A stretch of 64,000 nt of DNA from Selenomonas sp. (GTDB lineage: Bacteria; Bacillota; Negativicutes; Selenomonadales; Selenomonadaceae). This document shows, piece after piece, positions 26,891-35,881 of the stretch (positions are counted from its first letter, which is position 1; every line of letters starts with the position of its first letter). The stretch covers positions 1-64,000 of the forward strand of contig JALEZZ010000057.1 of assembly GCA_022773585.1 (NCBI GenBank). Direction: 5' to 3'. Below the pieces are notes generated by a model that saw only the letters and a list, made by a program, of their open reading frames with translations, did not search any database and was not told the origin of the DNA. Made by a program: the position numbers and the translations under genes.

Positions 26891-27967
26891 TTGTCACTGA
26901 AATATCGTCCGGGGCTCGCTGAACGCCCCTCGTATGAAATGGATGAAAATCCCTACCAGATTACGCTCAATGCGAACGAGAGCACGCTGAACATGCCGCC
27001 GATGGTGGAAGACCGTCTGATGGGCCGTTTTGCGAGCGTCGCATTCAACCGTTATCCGGGCGCGACGGACTACATGAATCTCATCGAGCAGATTGCGAAG
27101 AATTTCAATGTCGGCACGAACCAGGTGCTGCTCGGCAACGGCTCGTCCGAAATCATCGAGAAGGTTTTCTACTGCTTCGGCAACGCGAAGACGTCAAAAA
27201 TCGTCTATCCGCAGCCGTCGTTCTCGATGTATGGCATCTACGCAGCGGCGGCCGAGGCGCAGGGCATCCCTGTCGATCTCGAGGATGATTATACGTTCGA
27301 CGCGGAAAAATTCGTCAAGGCCGTTGTGGAGAGCAAGGCCGCGCTCGCCGTCGTCTGCAACCCGAACAATCCGACGGGCACGGGCATTCCGCTTTCGGAC
27401 ATCCAGTACATCGCCGACAACATCCCGATGAGCACGGTCTTCCTCGTTGATGAGGCCTATATCGAGTTCTACGGCCAGTCGGCGATGGGACTCCTCAAAG
27501 ACTATCCGAACATGATTATCGCGCGGACGTTCTCGAAAGCCTATGGCCTCGCGTCGTGCCGCGTCGGCTATGCAATTGCCTCGCCCGCTATCACGGATAT
27601 GATTGGCAAGTCGTTCATGCCGTACCACATGAACACGCTTTCGCTCGTGACGGCCGATGTCGTCTACCAGATGCGCAGCGAATACGTGCCGCGCATCCAG
27701 ATGACGATTGCCGAGCGCAAGCGCGTTTATGAAGACTTGAAAAAAGTGGACGGCCTGACGGTCTATCCGTCGGAGACGAACTTCGTGCTGTTCCGCACGG
27801 AAAAGGCGGCGGAGCTCACAAAAGCATTCGAAGCGGCGAGCATCGGCGTGCGCCACTTCGGCAGTGCGCCGCGCCTTGAGAACTGCCTGCGCATCTCGAT
27901 GGGCACGCGCGAGGAAAATGATACGTGGCTCAAAGTGCTCAAGGACTTCATGGGAGGCCAGTCATGA
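26891..27967 (+). CDS. hisC: Histidinol-phosphate aminotransferase
   Basis: PLP aminotransferase making histidinol phosphate from imidazole-acetol phosphate. The 358-residue class I/II fold shows LNANESTLNMPP, RYPGATDY, LLGNGSSEIIE, CNPNNPTGTG, VDEAYIEFYG, the PLP lysine in TFSKAYGLASCRVGYA and the substrate-phosphate Arg in CLRISMGT. TTG start a few bases after AGGAGGA. The stop codon overlaps the hisB start (ATGA). Confidence 0.96.
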   Translation: MSLKYRPGLAERPSYEMDENPYQITLNANESTLNMPPMVEDRLMGRFASVAFNRYPGATDYMNLIEQIAKNFNVGTNQVLLGNGSSEIIEKVFYCFGNAKTSKIVYPQPSFSMYGIYAAAAEAQGIPVDLEDDYTFDAEKFVKAVVESKAALAVVCNPNNPTGTGIPLSDIQYIADNIPMSTVFLVDEAYIEFYGQSAMGLLKDYPNMIIARTFSKAYGLASCRVGYAIASPAITDMIGKSFMPYHMNTLSLVTADVVYQMRSEYVPRIQMTIAERKRVYEDLKKVDGLTVYPSETNFVLFRTEKAAELTKAFEAASIGVRHFGSAPRLENCLRISMGTREENDTWLKVLKDFMGGQS

Positions 27968-28560
27968 GCGCGCGGGCCGCGGCGGTCGAGCGGCGCACGG
28001 CAGAGACGGGCATCCGCCTCGCGCTGCATCTTGACGGCTCTGGCGAAGCAGACATCCATACGGGCATCGGCTTTTTCGACCACATGCTGACGCTCATGAC
28101 GGCGCACGGCATGCTCGACCTCGCGCTCGTCTGCGATGGCGACATCGAGGTCGACGGCCACCACAGCGTCGAGGACATCGGCATCGCGCTCGGCGATGCA
28201 TTCAAGAAAGCCATCGGCGACAAGAAGGGCATCTGCCGCTATGGCACGTTCTATCTGCCAATGGACGAGGCGCTTGCGTTCGTCTCGCTCGACATCAGCG
28301 GGCGGCCGTATCTCGTTTACGAGAATCAGGGCAATCCGATGGCGCCGATGATCGGCGGCTTTGACACGGAGCTCGTCGAAGAATTCCTGCGCGCGTTCGC
28401 CGTCCATGCAGGGCTCACGCTCCATGTGCGCGTGCTCTACGGCCGCAATTCGCACCACATGGTTGAGGCCATCTTCAAAGCCCTCGGTCACGCCCTGCGC
28501 ATCGCTGTCGAGCACGACCCGAAAGTGACGGGGATTCCATCGACAAAGGGCATGCTTTGA
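27964..28560 (+). CDS. hisB: Imidazoleglycerol-phosphate dehydratase
   Basis: Manganese-dependent dehydration of imidazoleglycerol phosphate. The 198-residue protein has the paired metal motifs GIGFFDHMLTLM, DGHHSVEDIGIALG and YGRNSHHMVEAIFKALG. It is the monofunctional form without an N-terminal phosphatase domain, so histidinol phosphatase must be encoded separately. Its ATG overlaps the hisC stop. The frame is open further upstream but inside hisC. Confidence 0.97.
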   Translation: MSARAAAVERRTAETGIRLALHLDGSGEADIHTGIGFFDHMLTLMTAHGMLDLALVCDGDIEVDGHHSVEDIGIALGDAFKKAIGDKKGICRYGTFYLPMDEALAFVSLDISGRPYLVYENQGNPMAPMIGGFDTELVEEFLRAFAVHAGLTLHVRVLYGRNSHHMVEAIFKALGHALRIAVEHDPKVTGIPSTKGML

Positions 28561-28577
28561 TAGCCACCAAACGTTAG

Positions 28578-28782
28578 CCTCACTCACAGAGGGAGGGGGA
28601 CCGCGAAGCGGTGGTGGGAGTCTCACAAGCTAGACGCAGTAAAAATACGATTGCAGTTTACGCGGGCGTCGAAAGAAGCAATTACGCAGCCCGCATAAAT
28701 GTCAATCGAGTATTGCACACGCCCATCTTGTGAGACTCCTTCAGTCAGCCATTCGGCTGACAGCTCCCTCTGAGAGGGAGCC
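28578..28782. repeat. REPIN-like palindromic element, copy R5, inside the his operon
   Basis: Hairpin 28578-28596, hairpin ACCGC-gaa-GCGGT (28600-28612), a perfect 13-bp inner stem (28617-28629 with 28727-28739), then GTCAGCC...GGCTGAC (28744-28761) and GCTCCCTC-tga-GAGGGAGC (28763-28781). The outer hairpins are nearly identical to R1, while the inner stem sequence differs but still pairs. It separates hisB from hisH and would be part of the his transcript if the operon is continuous. Confidence 0.85.
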
Positions 28783-28810
28783 TAAACTTCTTTGAGGGAG
28801 TTGATGATAA

Positions 28811-29422
28811 ATGATTGCAGTTATAGATTATGGCGTAGGGAATTTGTTTAGTGTCGAAAAAGCCGTTGCCGCGCTTGGCGCAGACGTACAGGTCACGAGC
28901 GACAAAGACGTGATTGAAAACGCCGACAAGGTCATCCTGCCCGGTGTCGGCGCGTTCGGCGATTGCATGAAGAACCTTGAGGCGACGGGGCTCATCCCGA
29001 CGATCAAAGGGCTTGTTGCCGATGGCCGTCCGATGCTCGGCATCTGTGTCGGCCTCCAGATTCTCTTTGACGGCAGCGAGGAAAGCCCGGGCGCGAAAGG
29101 CCTCGGCCTGATTCACGGCATGGTGAAGAAGATTCAGGCGCCGGGCCTCAAGATTCCGCACATGGGCTGGAACTCGCTGACGATTCGCGCAGAGCGCGAA
29201 CCGCACGATCTCTTCCAGGGACTTGCGGAGCATCCGTATGTCTACTTCGTGCACAGCTATCATGCCGTGCCGGACGACCCGTCCGTCATCACGGCGACGA
29301 CGGAGTATGGCGAGCAGCTGACGGCCTCGGTTGCCAAGGGCGCATTGCAGGCGACGCAGTTCCATCCCGAGAAATCAGGCGACGTCGGCCTCGCCATCCT
29401 GCGCAATTTCATCGAGCACTGA
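28811..29422 (+). CDS. hisH: Imidazole glycerol-phosphate synthase, glutaminase subunit
   Basis: Class I glutaminase that feeds ammonia to HisF. The 203-residue protein shows DYGVGNLFSVEKA, ILPGVGAFGD, the nucleophile motif MLGICVGLQILF, YFVHSYHAVP and the catalytic His/Glu in TQFHPEKSG. It follows repeat R5 after a ribosome site (GAGGGAG) and precedes hisA by 11 bp. Confidence 0.97.
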   Translation: MIAVIDYGVGNLFSVEKAVAALGADVQVTSDKDVIENADKVILPGVGAFGDCMKNLEATGLIPTIKGLVADGRPMLGICVGLQILFDGSEESPGAKGLGLIHGMVKKIQAPGLKIPHMGWNSLTIRAEREPHDLFQGLAEHPYVYFVHSYHAVPDDPSVITATTEYGEQLTASVAKGALQATQFHPEKSGDVGLAILRNFIEH

Positions 29423-29433
29423 GGAGGCACCCC

Positions 29434-30165
29434 ATGAGAATTTATCCGGCAATCGACATCCGCGGTGGCAAGTGCGTGCGCCTCTTCAAGGGCGATTTCG
29501 CGCAGGAGACGGTCTTTTCCGACAGCCCCGCTGACATGGCGAAGAAATGGGAGGACGAGGGCGCAGAGTTCCTGCACCTCGTCGATCTCGATGGTGCGCG
29601 CGCGGGCCATTCGGAAAATCTTGCGACCGTGCGAAATATCTTGCGGGCGGTATCCATTCCCGTCGAGCTCGGCGGCGGCATCCGCACAATGGCGAACATC
29701 GACGAAGTGCTCGCGCTCGGCGTGCGCCGCGTGATTCTCGGCTCTGTTGCCGTGCGCGATTCGGAGCTTGTGAAGAAGGCGTGCAAGAAATACGGCGACC
29801 GCATCGTCGTCGGCATCGACGCGAAAGACGGCATCGTCGCCGTCGATGGCTGGGGCGTCTCGGGCGATGTCGATGTCATCACGCTCGCAAAGCGCATGAA
29901 GGAGGCGGGCGTCCAGACAATCATCTACACGGACATCAGCCGCGACGGCACGCTTTCGGGCGTCAATGTAGAAGCGACGGCAAAGCTCGCCCGCGAGAGC
30001 GGCGTCGCCATCGTGGCCTCGGGCGGCGTGAAGGATGTCGGTGACATCCGTGCGCTGAAGCCATTCGAGAAAGACGGCATCGAGGGCGTCATCGTGGGCA
30101 AGTCGATTTACACGGGAAGCCTCGACTTGCACGAGGCTATTGAAATCGCCAAAGAGGGGGAGTAA
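29434..30165 (+). CDS. hisA: ProFAR isomerase (HisA)
   Basis: Isomerises ProFAR to PRFAR. The 243-residue beta/alpha barrel has [19 protein letters not shown] (base Asp in AIDIRGG), [40 protein letters not shown], the acid Asp in [12 protein letters not shown] and [10 protein letters not shown]. The first-strand motif AIDI and second DISRDGT distinguish it from HisF. GAGGAGG precedes the ATG. Confidence 0.97.
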   Translation: MRIYPAIDIRGGKCVRLFKGDFAQETVFSDSPADMAKKWEDEGAEFLHLVDLDGARAGHSENLATVRNILRAVSIPVELGGGIRTMANIDEVLALGVRRVILGSVAVRDSELVKKACKKYGDRIVVGIDAKDGIVAVDGWGVSGDVDVITLAKRMKEAGVQTIIYTDISRDGTLSGVNVEATAKLARESGVAIVASGGVKDVGDIRALKPFEKDGIEGVIVGKSIYTGSLDLHEAIEIAKEGE

Positions 30166-30167
30166 AA

Positions 30168-30926
30168 TTGTATACGAAGAGAATTATTCCCTGCCTGGAC
30201 GTCAAGGACGGCCGCGTCGTCAAGGGCACGAACTTCATCGGCCTGCGCGATGCAGGCGACCCCGTCGAGCTCGCGGCGCGGTATGACCAGGAGCGTGCGG
30301 ACGAGCTCGTCTTCCTCGACATCACGGCGTCGAGCGACAAGCGCGACACGATTGTCGATGTCGCGCGCGGCTGCGCGTCGAAGGTCTTCATCCCGTTCAC
30401 GATCGGCGGCGGCATCCGCACGGTCGAGGACATGCGCAAGATGCTCAAAGCTGGCGCGGACAAGACGTCGCTGAATACGGCGGCCGTCAAGAATCCGTCC
30501 GTCATCCGCGAGGGTGCCGAGCGCTTCGGCCGCCAGTGCGTCGTGCTCGCCGTCGATGCAAAGCGCAGCGGCGACCATAAGTGGGAGGTCTACGTCAATG
30601 GCGGCCGCACGCCGACGGGTCTCGACTGTCTCGAATGGGTCAAGCGCGCGACAGAACTCGGCGCGGGCGAGATCTTGCTGACGAGCATGGACTGCGATGG
30701 CACGAAGGACGGCTACGACATCGAGCTCACGCGCGCGGTTTCCGAAGCCGTCGATGTGCCTGTCATCGCTTCGGGCGGCGCGGGCAAGCTCGAGCATTTC
30801 TATGACGTGCTGACACTCGGCAAGGCCGACGCCGTGCTCGCGGCTTCCGTCTTCCACTATGGCACGTACACCGTGCGCCAGGTCAAGGAATATCTCAAAT
30901 CGCGCGGCGTCGAAATGCGCTTCTGA
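30168..30926 (+). CDS. hisF: Imidazole glycerol-phosphate synthase, cyclase subunit
   Basis: Uses ammonia from HisH to form imidazoleglycerol phosphate and AICAR, linking to purine synthesis. The 252-residue barrel carries [17 protein letters not shown] (catalytic Asp), [33 protein letters not shown], the second Asp in [14 protein letters not shown] and [14 protein letters not shown] start after a GAGGGGG site, two bases beyond the hisA stop. Confidence 0.97.
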   Translation: MYTKRIIPCLDVKDGRVVKGTNFIGLRDAGDPVELAARYDQERADELVFLDITASSDKRDTIVDVARGCASKVFIPFTIGGGIRTVEDMRKMLKAGADKTSLNTAAVKNPSVIREGAERFGRQCVVLAVDAKRSGDHKWEVYVNGGRTPTGLDCLEWVKRATELGAGEILLTSMDCDGTKDGYDIELTRAVSEAVDVPVIASGGAGKLEHFYDVLTLGKADAVLAASVFHYGTYTVRQVKEYLKSRGVEMRF

Positions 30927-30944
30927 TATGGAGGTACGATTTGA

Positions 30945-31652
30945 ATGAGTGTTGACATTTCCAAAGTGAAGTTTGATGAAAACGGCCTCGTGCCCGCCAT
31001 CGTGCAGGAGGAGAGCGGCCAGGTGCTCATGCTCGCCTACATGAACAAGGAATCGCTCGAAAAGACGATCGAGACGGGGCTCACGTGGTTCTGGAGCCGC
31101 AGCCGGAAATGCCTCTGGCAGAAAGGCGAGACGAGCGGCAACATCCAGCAGGTCAAGGAGATTTCCTACGACTGTGATGGCGATACGCTGCTTGTGCGCG
31201 TGCATCAGCGCGGTGTCGCCTGCCATACGGGCACGTATTCGTGCTTCTCGGGCCGCCGCCTGCACCCGGAGGACAGCGGCAAGAACGTCGCCGTCGTGCC
31301 GCCGGAAAAACAGCAGTCGCTCGCCGTCGTGCTGAACGAGCTCTATGACGTCATCAAGGATCGCCAGCTCCACCCGATTGAAGGCTCATACACGAACTAT
31401 CTCTTTGACAAGGGGCAGGACAAGATCCTCAAGAAAGTCGGCGAGGAAGCCGTTGAGACCGTCATCGCCTCGAAGAACAACGTGCGCAAGGAAATCATCT
31501 ACGAGATGGGTGACCTCTGGTATCACTGCCTCGTGCTGCTCGCATTCCACGGCATCTCGCCGGAGGAGCTCTTCGCTGAGCTCATGAACCGTCGCAAGGG
31601 TGGCAGCTATCACAAGTTCACGGGCAAGACGGGCGTCCGCCCCGACATGTGA
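30945..31652 (+). CDS. hisIE: Bifunctional phosphoribosyl-AMP cyclohydrolase / phosphoribosyl-ATP pyrophosphatase
   Basis: Carries out steps two and three of the pathway in one chain of 235 residues. The N-terminal HisI domain has [32 protein letters not shown], the metal Asp/Cys in DCDGDTLL and [12 protein letters not shown]. The C-terminal HisE domain has [24 protein letters not shown] and [13 protein letters not shown]. It ends the recognised his genes, but the next gene begins only 8 bp further on the same strand. Confidence 0.96.
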   Translation: MSVDISKVKFDENGLVPAIVQEESGQVLMLAYMNKESLEKTIETGLTWFWSRSRKCLWQKGETSGNIQQVKEISYDCDGDTLLVRVHQRGVACHTGTYSCFSGRRLHPEDSGKNVAVVPPEKQQSLAVVLNELYDVIKDRQLHPIEGSYTNYLFDKGQDKILKKVGEEAVETVIASKNNVRKEIIYEMGDLWYHCLVLLAFHGISPEELFAELMNRRKGGSYHKFTGKTGVRPDM

Positions 31653-31659
31653 GGCCGCT

Positions 31660-32442
31660 ATGGATTTCTATGAAAAGGAACAGGCGTTCCTCGCCGATAC
31701 GCGCGACATCGCGCCGCAGGATACGCCGTTGAAGCAGGGCGCCCCCGTGCCGCCGCCGGAAAAGCCGGTCGCTCCTGGCACGAAGGTCATCCGCCTGCCT
31801 GAGCCAGAAATGCTCGCCGACCACGAGGTCAGCTTCCTCGAAATGGTCGAGCTCCGTGCAAGCGTGCGGAGCTACAAGGATACGCCGCTTTCGCTCAAAG
31901 AGCTCTCGTATCTGCTCTGGTGCACGCAGGGCGTCAAGATGCCGGCGCCGAAGGGCGGCAGCATGCGGACGGTGCCGAGCGCGGGCGCGCGCCATGCATT
32001 CGAGACGTATCTCTACATCCAGCGTGTCGAAGGGCTGGCGCCGGGCTTCTATCGCTATCTGGCGTTCGAGCACATGCTGCTGCCGCTTCACTTGGACGAG
32101 GCGGCGGGGGAGCAGTTTGCGGCATCGTTCCGCGCGAAAGGCGCGGTCGAGCAAAGCGCCGTGACATTTGTCTGGGCGGCGAATATCGCGCGCCTGGCAT
32201 ACGTTTTCGGCAAGCGTGCTTACCGTTATGCTTTCCTCGATGCAGGCCATGTCTGCGAGAACCTCTATCTCGCAGCATGGACGCTCGGGGCGGGTTGCTG
32301 TGCCATGGGCGCATTTGATGACACGGCGGTCGATACGGTGCTCGGCCTCGATGGCGGAGAGGAATTTGCCATCTATGGCGCGACGGTCGGCAAGGCCGCT
32401 GGCGTCGGGCCGACAGCGGGGAGAAAGGAAATGAACGTGTGA
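31660..32442 (+). CDS. SagB/ThcOx-type nitroreductase-family oxidoreductase
   Basis: Predicted FMN-dependent oxidoreductase, 260 residues. The flavin-binding start of the domain is VELRASVRSYKDTPLSLKE, followed by LSYLLWCTQGVK, the SAGARHAFETYLYIQ region and a C-terminal LDAGHVCENLYLAAWTLGAGCCAMGAF. An N-terminal 60-residue proline-rich extension precedes the fold. No thiazole/oxazole peptide or cyclodehydratase gene is nearby, so a role like SagB in peptide modification is not supported. It starts 8 bp after hisIE and shares one base with the next gene. Confidence 0.85.
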   Translation: MDFYEKEQAFLADTRDIAPQDTPLKQGAPVPPPEKPVAPGTKVIRLPEPEMLADHEVSFLEMVELRASVRSYKDTPLSLKELSYLLWCTQGVKMPAPKGGSMRTVPSAGARHAFETYLYIQRVEGLAPGFYRYLAFEHMLLPLHLDEAAGEQFAASFRAKGAVEQSAVTFVWAANIARLAYVFGKRAYRYAFLDAGHVCENLYLAAWTLGAGCCAMGAFDDTAVDTVLGLDGGEEFAIYGATVGKAAGVGPTAGRKEMNV

Positions 32443-32831
32443 TGCAAGTCATTTTTGGATTTCTCCTCGCACTGCTCATCGTCGTCTTCCTCATCGAGAC
32501 GCGGCACAACCTCAAGCGCGACTCGGCGGCGTTCCGCCTCGTCGAGCAGTATGAGAAAGACCTCGGCAACCCCGCGCTCGTCGATGCCATCGTTGATTTC
32601 GTCGAAAACGACTGGAAGCTCAAGCGCGTCTGGCGTCGCGAACACGGCACGAAGGATGACGTGCGCGGCCTCATCAAGCATCTGATGCTCTGGGGCAACA
32701 TGCGCAAAGGACGCCGCTTCATCCCAATCACGTCATTCTTCTATGTCGGATCGCTCGAATATCTCTTGAAGCACAAAGATGGCGAACCAAAACAGCTCGC
32801 CATGAAGATGATGCAGATTTTTCACTTTTAA
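32442..32831 (+). CDS. Small membrane-anchored protein, 129 aa
   Basis: Not recognised. Residues 1-19 form one hydrophobic membrane segment (FGFLLALLIVVFLIE). The rest is a basic, soluble-looking domain with paired aromatic and charged stretches (DWKLKRVWRREHG, FYVGSLEYLLKH). Topology suggests an anchor with a cytoplasmic domain. Start at 32442 (TGATG overlap with the preceding stop); a GTG one codon upstream is possible. It lies between the nitroreductase-like gene and the LigB-AMMECR1 fusion in one run of genes. Confidence 0.7.
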   Translation: MQVIFGFLLALLIVVFLIETRHNLKRDSAAFRLVEQYEKDLGNPALVDAIVDFVENDWKLKRVWRREHGTKDDVRGLIKHLMLWGNMRKGRRFIPITSFFYVGSLEYLLKHKDGEPKQLAMKMMQIFHF

Positions 32832-32859
32832 AATCGAATACGAGAAAGGAATGGTAGAA

Positions 32860-34245
32860 ATGTCGATGCTTGGAGCCATTGCTGTGCCGCACCCACCGCT
32901 CATCATGCCGGAGGTCGGCCACGGAGAAGAACGGCGCATCCAGAAGACCATCGACGCCTACCGCGAGGCAGCTGCGCGCATTGTGCGCCTTGCCCCTGAC
33001 CTCATCGTGCTCACGAGTCCGCATACGGTCCTGTATGCGGACTATTTTCATATCTCGTCGGGCACGGGAGCAACGGGGGACTTCGGCCAGTTCCGCGCAC
33101 CAGAACTGCGGATTCGCGTAGGCTATGAGGAACGGTTTGTGGGGCGCCTCTCGGCACTTGCCGAGGCGGCGGGATTGCCGGCGGGCACGCTCGGCGAACG
33201 GAATCCCGCGCTCGACCATGCGACGATGATTCCCGTGCGCTACTTGCAGGAAGCAGGCTATACGGGCAAAATCGTGCGCATCGGCCTCTCGGGGCTGTCA
33301 TTTGCAAAGCATTACGAGCTCGGGCAGCTCATCACGCGTACGGCGGCGGAGCTCGGCCTCAAAATCGCATTCGTCGCAAGCGGCGATCTCTCGCACAAGC
33401 TCAAAGAGGACGGGCCGTATGGATTTGCGGCCGACGGACCCGTGTTCGACCAGCGCATGCAGGAATGCTTTGCAAGCGGCGATTTCCGGAAGCTCCTGAT
33501 GACGCCGGCTGATCTCGCGGAAAATGCCGCCGAGTGCGGCCTTCGCTCGTTCTGGATCATGGCGGGCGCGCTCGACCGCCTCGCCGTCGATGCCGAGCTC
33601 TTGTCGTACGAAGGGCCGTTCGGTGTCGGCTATGGCGTGGCGTCGTTCCTCGTGACAGGGCGCGACGATGCGCGGAATTTTGGCGAGCAGGCGGCCGCCG
33701 AAGAACGCCGCCGCCTCGCATCCATCAAGGAACACGAGGACATCTATGTGCGCCTCGCGCGGCTGTCCCTCGAAACTTACGTGCAGTCGCATGGCTATGC
33801 GAAGCTGCCGGACGGCCTGCCGGAGGAGCTCATGCAGACAAAGGCGGGCGCGTTCGTTTCGCTCAAGAAGGACGGCCGCCTGCGCGGCTGCATCGGCACG
33901 ATCCTGCCGACGCAGGACAGCCTCGCAAAAGAAATTTTGCGCAACGCCATCTCGGCGGGCACGCAGGATCCGCGCTTCTCGCCCGTGACGGCAGACGAAC
34001 TGCCAAACCTCGTTTATGACGTCGATGTCCTGACGACGCCGGAGCGCATCGAAGGCCCGTCACAGCTCGACGTCAAGCGCTACGGCGTCATCGTCGAGAG
34101 CGGCGGGCGGCGCGGCTTGCTGCTGCCAGACCTCGCGGGGGTCGACAGTGTGGATGAGCAGATTGACATCGCGCGGCGCAAGGGCAACATCGGGCGGAAT
34201 GAGAAGGTCACGCTCTATCGCTTCGAAGTCGTGCATCATGTCTGA
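32860..34245 (+). CDS. AmmeMemoRadiSam system protein A: LigB-like domain fused to AMMECR1
   Basis: Two-domain protein of 461 residues. Residues 1-260 resemble class III extradiol dioxygenase (LigB) proteins, related to the Memo fold, with metal-site-like histidines in AVPHPPLI, LTSPHTVLY, ALDHATMIPVRYL and ASGDLSHKLKEDGPYGF. From about residue 290 an AMMECR1 domain follows (GAFVSLKKDGRLRGCIGT, DPRFSPVTADEL, YDVDVLTTPERI, GVIVESGGRRGLLLPDL). Members of this system co-occur with a radical SAM enzyme, which is the next gene. The biochemical role of the whole system is not established. Start at 32860 has AAAGGA nine bases upstream. Confidence 0.9.
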   Translation: MSMLGAIAVPHPPLIMPEVGHGEERRIQKTIDAYREAAARIVRLAPDLIVLTSPHTVLYADYFHISSGTGATGDFGQFRAPELRIRVGYEERFVGRLSALAEAAGLPAGTLGERNPALDHATMIPVRYLQEAGYTGKIVRIGLSGLSFAKHYELGQLITRTAAELGLKIAFVASGDLSHKLKEDGPYGFAADGPVFDQRMQECFASGDFRKLLMTPADLAENAAECGLRSFWIMAGALDRLAVDAELLSYEGPFGVGYGVASFLVTGRDDARNFGEQAAAEERRRLASIKEHEDIYVRLARLSLETYVQSHGYAKLPDGLPEELMQTKAGAFVSLKKDGRLRGCIGTILPTQDSLAKEILRNAISAGTQDPRFSPVTADELPNLVYDVDVLTTPERIEGPSQLDVKRYGVIVESGGRRGLLLPDLAGVDSVDEQIDIARRKGNIGRNEKVTLYRFEVVHHV

Positions 34246-34260
34246 AAGGGGAGGTCATTG

Positions 34261-35109
34261 ATGTCTGAGCGAGAAACAGGCAGTGCCGTCTGCGAGCTCT
34301 GCCCGCATTACTGCCGCATCGCGGAAGGCGGAACCGGCCTCTGTGCGGCGCGCACGAATCACGGCGGGAAAATCGTCTGCAAGAACTACGGCCGGATCAC
34401 GTCGCTCGCACTCGACCCCATCGAGAAGAAGCCGCTCTATCACTTTCATCCGGGGAGCATCATTCTCTCAGTTGGCAGCTATGGCTGCAACCTGCTCTGC
34501 CCCTTCTGCCAGAATCACGAGATTTCCCGCGCAAAGGAAGGGGAACTGCGCACGGAGACGCTGGCCCCTGAAGCACTTGTGCAGATTGCCGAAGATACGC
34601 GTCAGAAATACAACAATATCGGCGTTGCGTTCACTTACAACGAGCCGCTCGTGAGCTATGAATATCTGCTGGACTGCGCGAAACTGCTCTGCGAGCGCGG
34701 CCTCGCCGTCGTGCTCGTGACGAATGGCCAGATGTGTGCGGAGCCGCTTCGGAAGCTCCTGCCGTACGTCGATGCGATGAACATCGACCTCAAAGGCTTC
34801 ACGCAGACGTTCTATGATTGGATCGGCGGCGACCTCGAAACGACGAAGACCGCCATCCGTCTCGCCGCCGAGGCCGGTGTCCATGTCGAAGTCACGACGC
34901 TCGTCATCCCCGGCAAAAATGACAACGAAAAAGAGATGGAAGCCGAAGCCTGCTGGCTTGCTTCCATCTCTCCTGAAATTCCGCTGCATCTTTCGCGTTA
35001 CTTTCCACGCTACCACTGCAACATTCCAATGACACCTTTTGAAATGCTCAAGCGTTTGCAAACGATTGCTAATCAATATTTGCATTATGTTCACATCGGT
35101 AATGTTTAA
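34261..35109 (+). CDS. amrS: AmmeMemoRadiSam system radical SAM enzyme
   Basis: Predicted radical S-adenosylmethionine enzyme, 282 residues. An N-terminal cysteine cluster (CELCPHYC...GLCAARTNHGG...C) precedes the iron-sulfur motif CNLLCPFC (CxxxCxxC). Further motifs are FTYNEPLVSYEY, DAMNIDLKGFT and a C-terminal HLSRYFPRYHC, all typical of this pyruvate-formate-lyase-activase-like family. It follows the LigB-AMMECR1 fusion by 15 bp after GGGGAGG. Substrate is unknown. It faces the leftward TVP38 gene with a 14-bp gap. Confidence 0.92.
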   Translation: MSERETGSAVCELCPHYCRIAEGGTGLCAARTNHGGKIVCKNYGRITSLALDPIEKKPLYHFHPGSIILSVGSYGCNLLCPFCQNHEISRAKEGELRTETLAPEALVQIAEDTRQKYNNIGVAFTYNEPLVSYEYLLDCAKLLCERGLAVVLVTNGQMCAEPLRKLLPYVDAMNIDLKGFTQTFYDWIGGDLETTKTAIRLAAEAGVHVEVTTLVIPGKNDNEKEMEAEACWLASISPEIPLHLSRYFPRYHCNIPMTPFEMLKRLQTIANQYLHYVHIGNV

Positions 35110-35123
35110 CGATATCGAAAGAT

Positions 35124-35852
35124 TCACACCGTCTCTTTCTCTGCCATATCCATCTTCTTTGCCGCTTTCCTTTCATACCACCAAGCCCCGACGATCAGCA
35201 GCACGGCCAGCACGACGACGACAATCAGCCGCGTCGGGTCTTCCTGCCGCGTGATCGTATCGTGCCCGATGATGGCCTCGATGCCCGTCGAAGGGAACTT
35301 GCCGACGAACGACGAAATCACATAGTCCCGCATGCTCATGGCTGAGAGCGCGCCGAGGGCATTGAGCAGCACGCTCGGGAAATACGGCACCATGCGCGCG
35401 ATTAGCATGACAACGAAGCCGCGCTTGCCGCTGTACTTGTCGATGTTCGCGAGCGTCTTGTGCTTCGCGATGACTTTTTCCGCCGCATCGCGGAAGAAGA
35501 ACCGCAGCAGCACGAAACTCAGCGTCACGCCGACCGTCTCGGCGACGACGGAGAGGAAGATGCCCCAGAAGATGCCGAAAATCAGCGTATTCGCCGTCGA
35601 GAAGATGATGGCGGGCGGGAAGCCGAGCGCATTGACAAACAGTGTCAGGAGAAAGCTGAACACGACGGCCCAGCCGCCAAACGACTGGATGTATCCCGCC
35701 GTCTCTTGAATGTCGCCGCGCGCGAGCAGTCCGCAGAGATGCGGGAAGAAGGCAGGATTCGCAAGATGGATGACGAGGACGAGCAGGACGATAGCGAGAG
35801 CCGCCCCGACCTTGACAAGCCCCATCGATTTTTTCGGCAGAAACGACAACAA
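35124..35852 (-). CDS. TVP38/TMEM64-family (VTT domain) membrane protein
   Basis: Integral inner-membrane protein of 242 residues with about six hydrophobic segments. The VTT-domain signature is visible as NALGFPPAIIFSTANTLIFG, then RFFFRDAAEKVI, and MLIARMVPYFPSVLLNALGALSAM. Relatives (DedA/TVP38) are implicated in lipid transport and membrane homeostasis. TTG start six bases after AAAGGGG. A TATAAT hexamer on this strand at 35887-35882 is a likely -10. Confidence 0.9.
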   Translation of the reverse strand: MLSFLPKKSMGLVKVGAALAIVLLVLVIHLANPAFFPHLCGLLARGDIQETAGYIQSFGGWAVVFSFLLTLFVNALGFPPAIIFSTANTLIFGIFWGIFLSVVAETVGVTLSFVLLRFFFRDAAEKVIAKHKTLANIDKYSGKRGFVVMLIARMVPYFPSVLLNALGALSAMSMRDYVISSFVGKFPSTGIEAIIGHDTITRQEDPTRLIVVVVLAVLLIVGAWWYERKAAKKMDMAEKETV

Positions 35853-35881
35853 AATCGGCCCCTTTCAAATCTATGTTGTGT

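Noticed and set aside
9731-28782. Repeats considered as a CRISPR array or as plain terminators
   Set aside because: Copies are kilobases apart with no regular spacers or cas genes, and most lack a T-tract. The paired-half architecture fits REPIN-like elements better.
31660-32442. Reading the SagB-like gene as part of a thiazole/oxazole-modified microcin cluster
   Set aside because: No precursor peptide, cyclodehydratase or docking protein is nearby; the neighbours are his genes and an AmmeMemoRadiSam pair.
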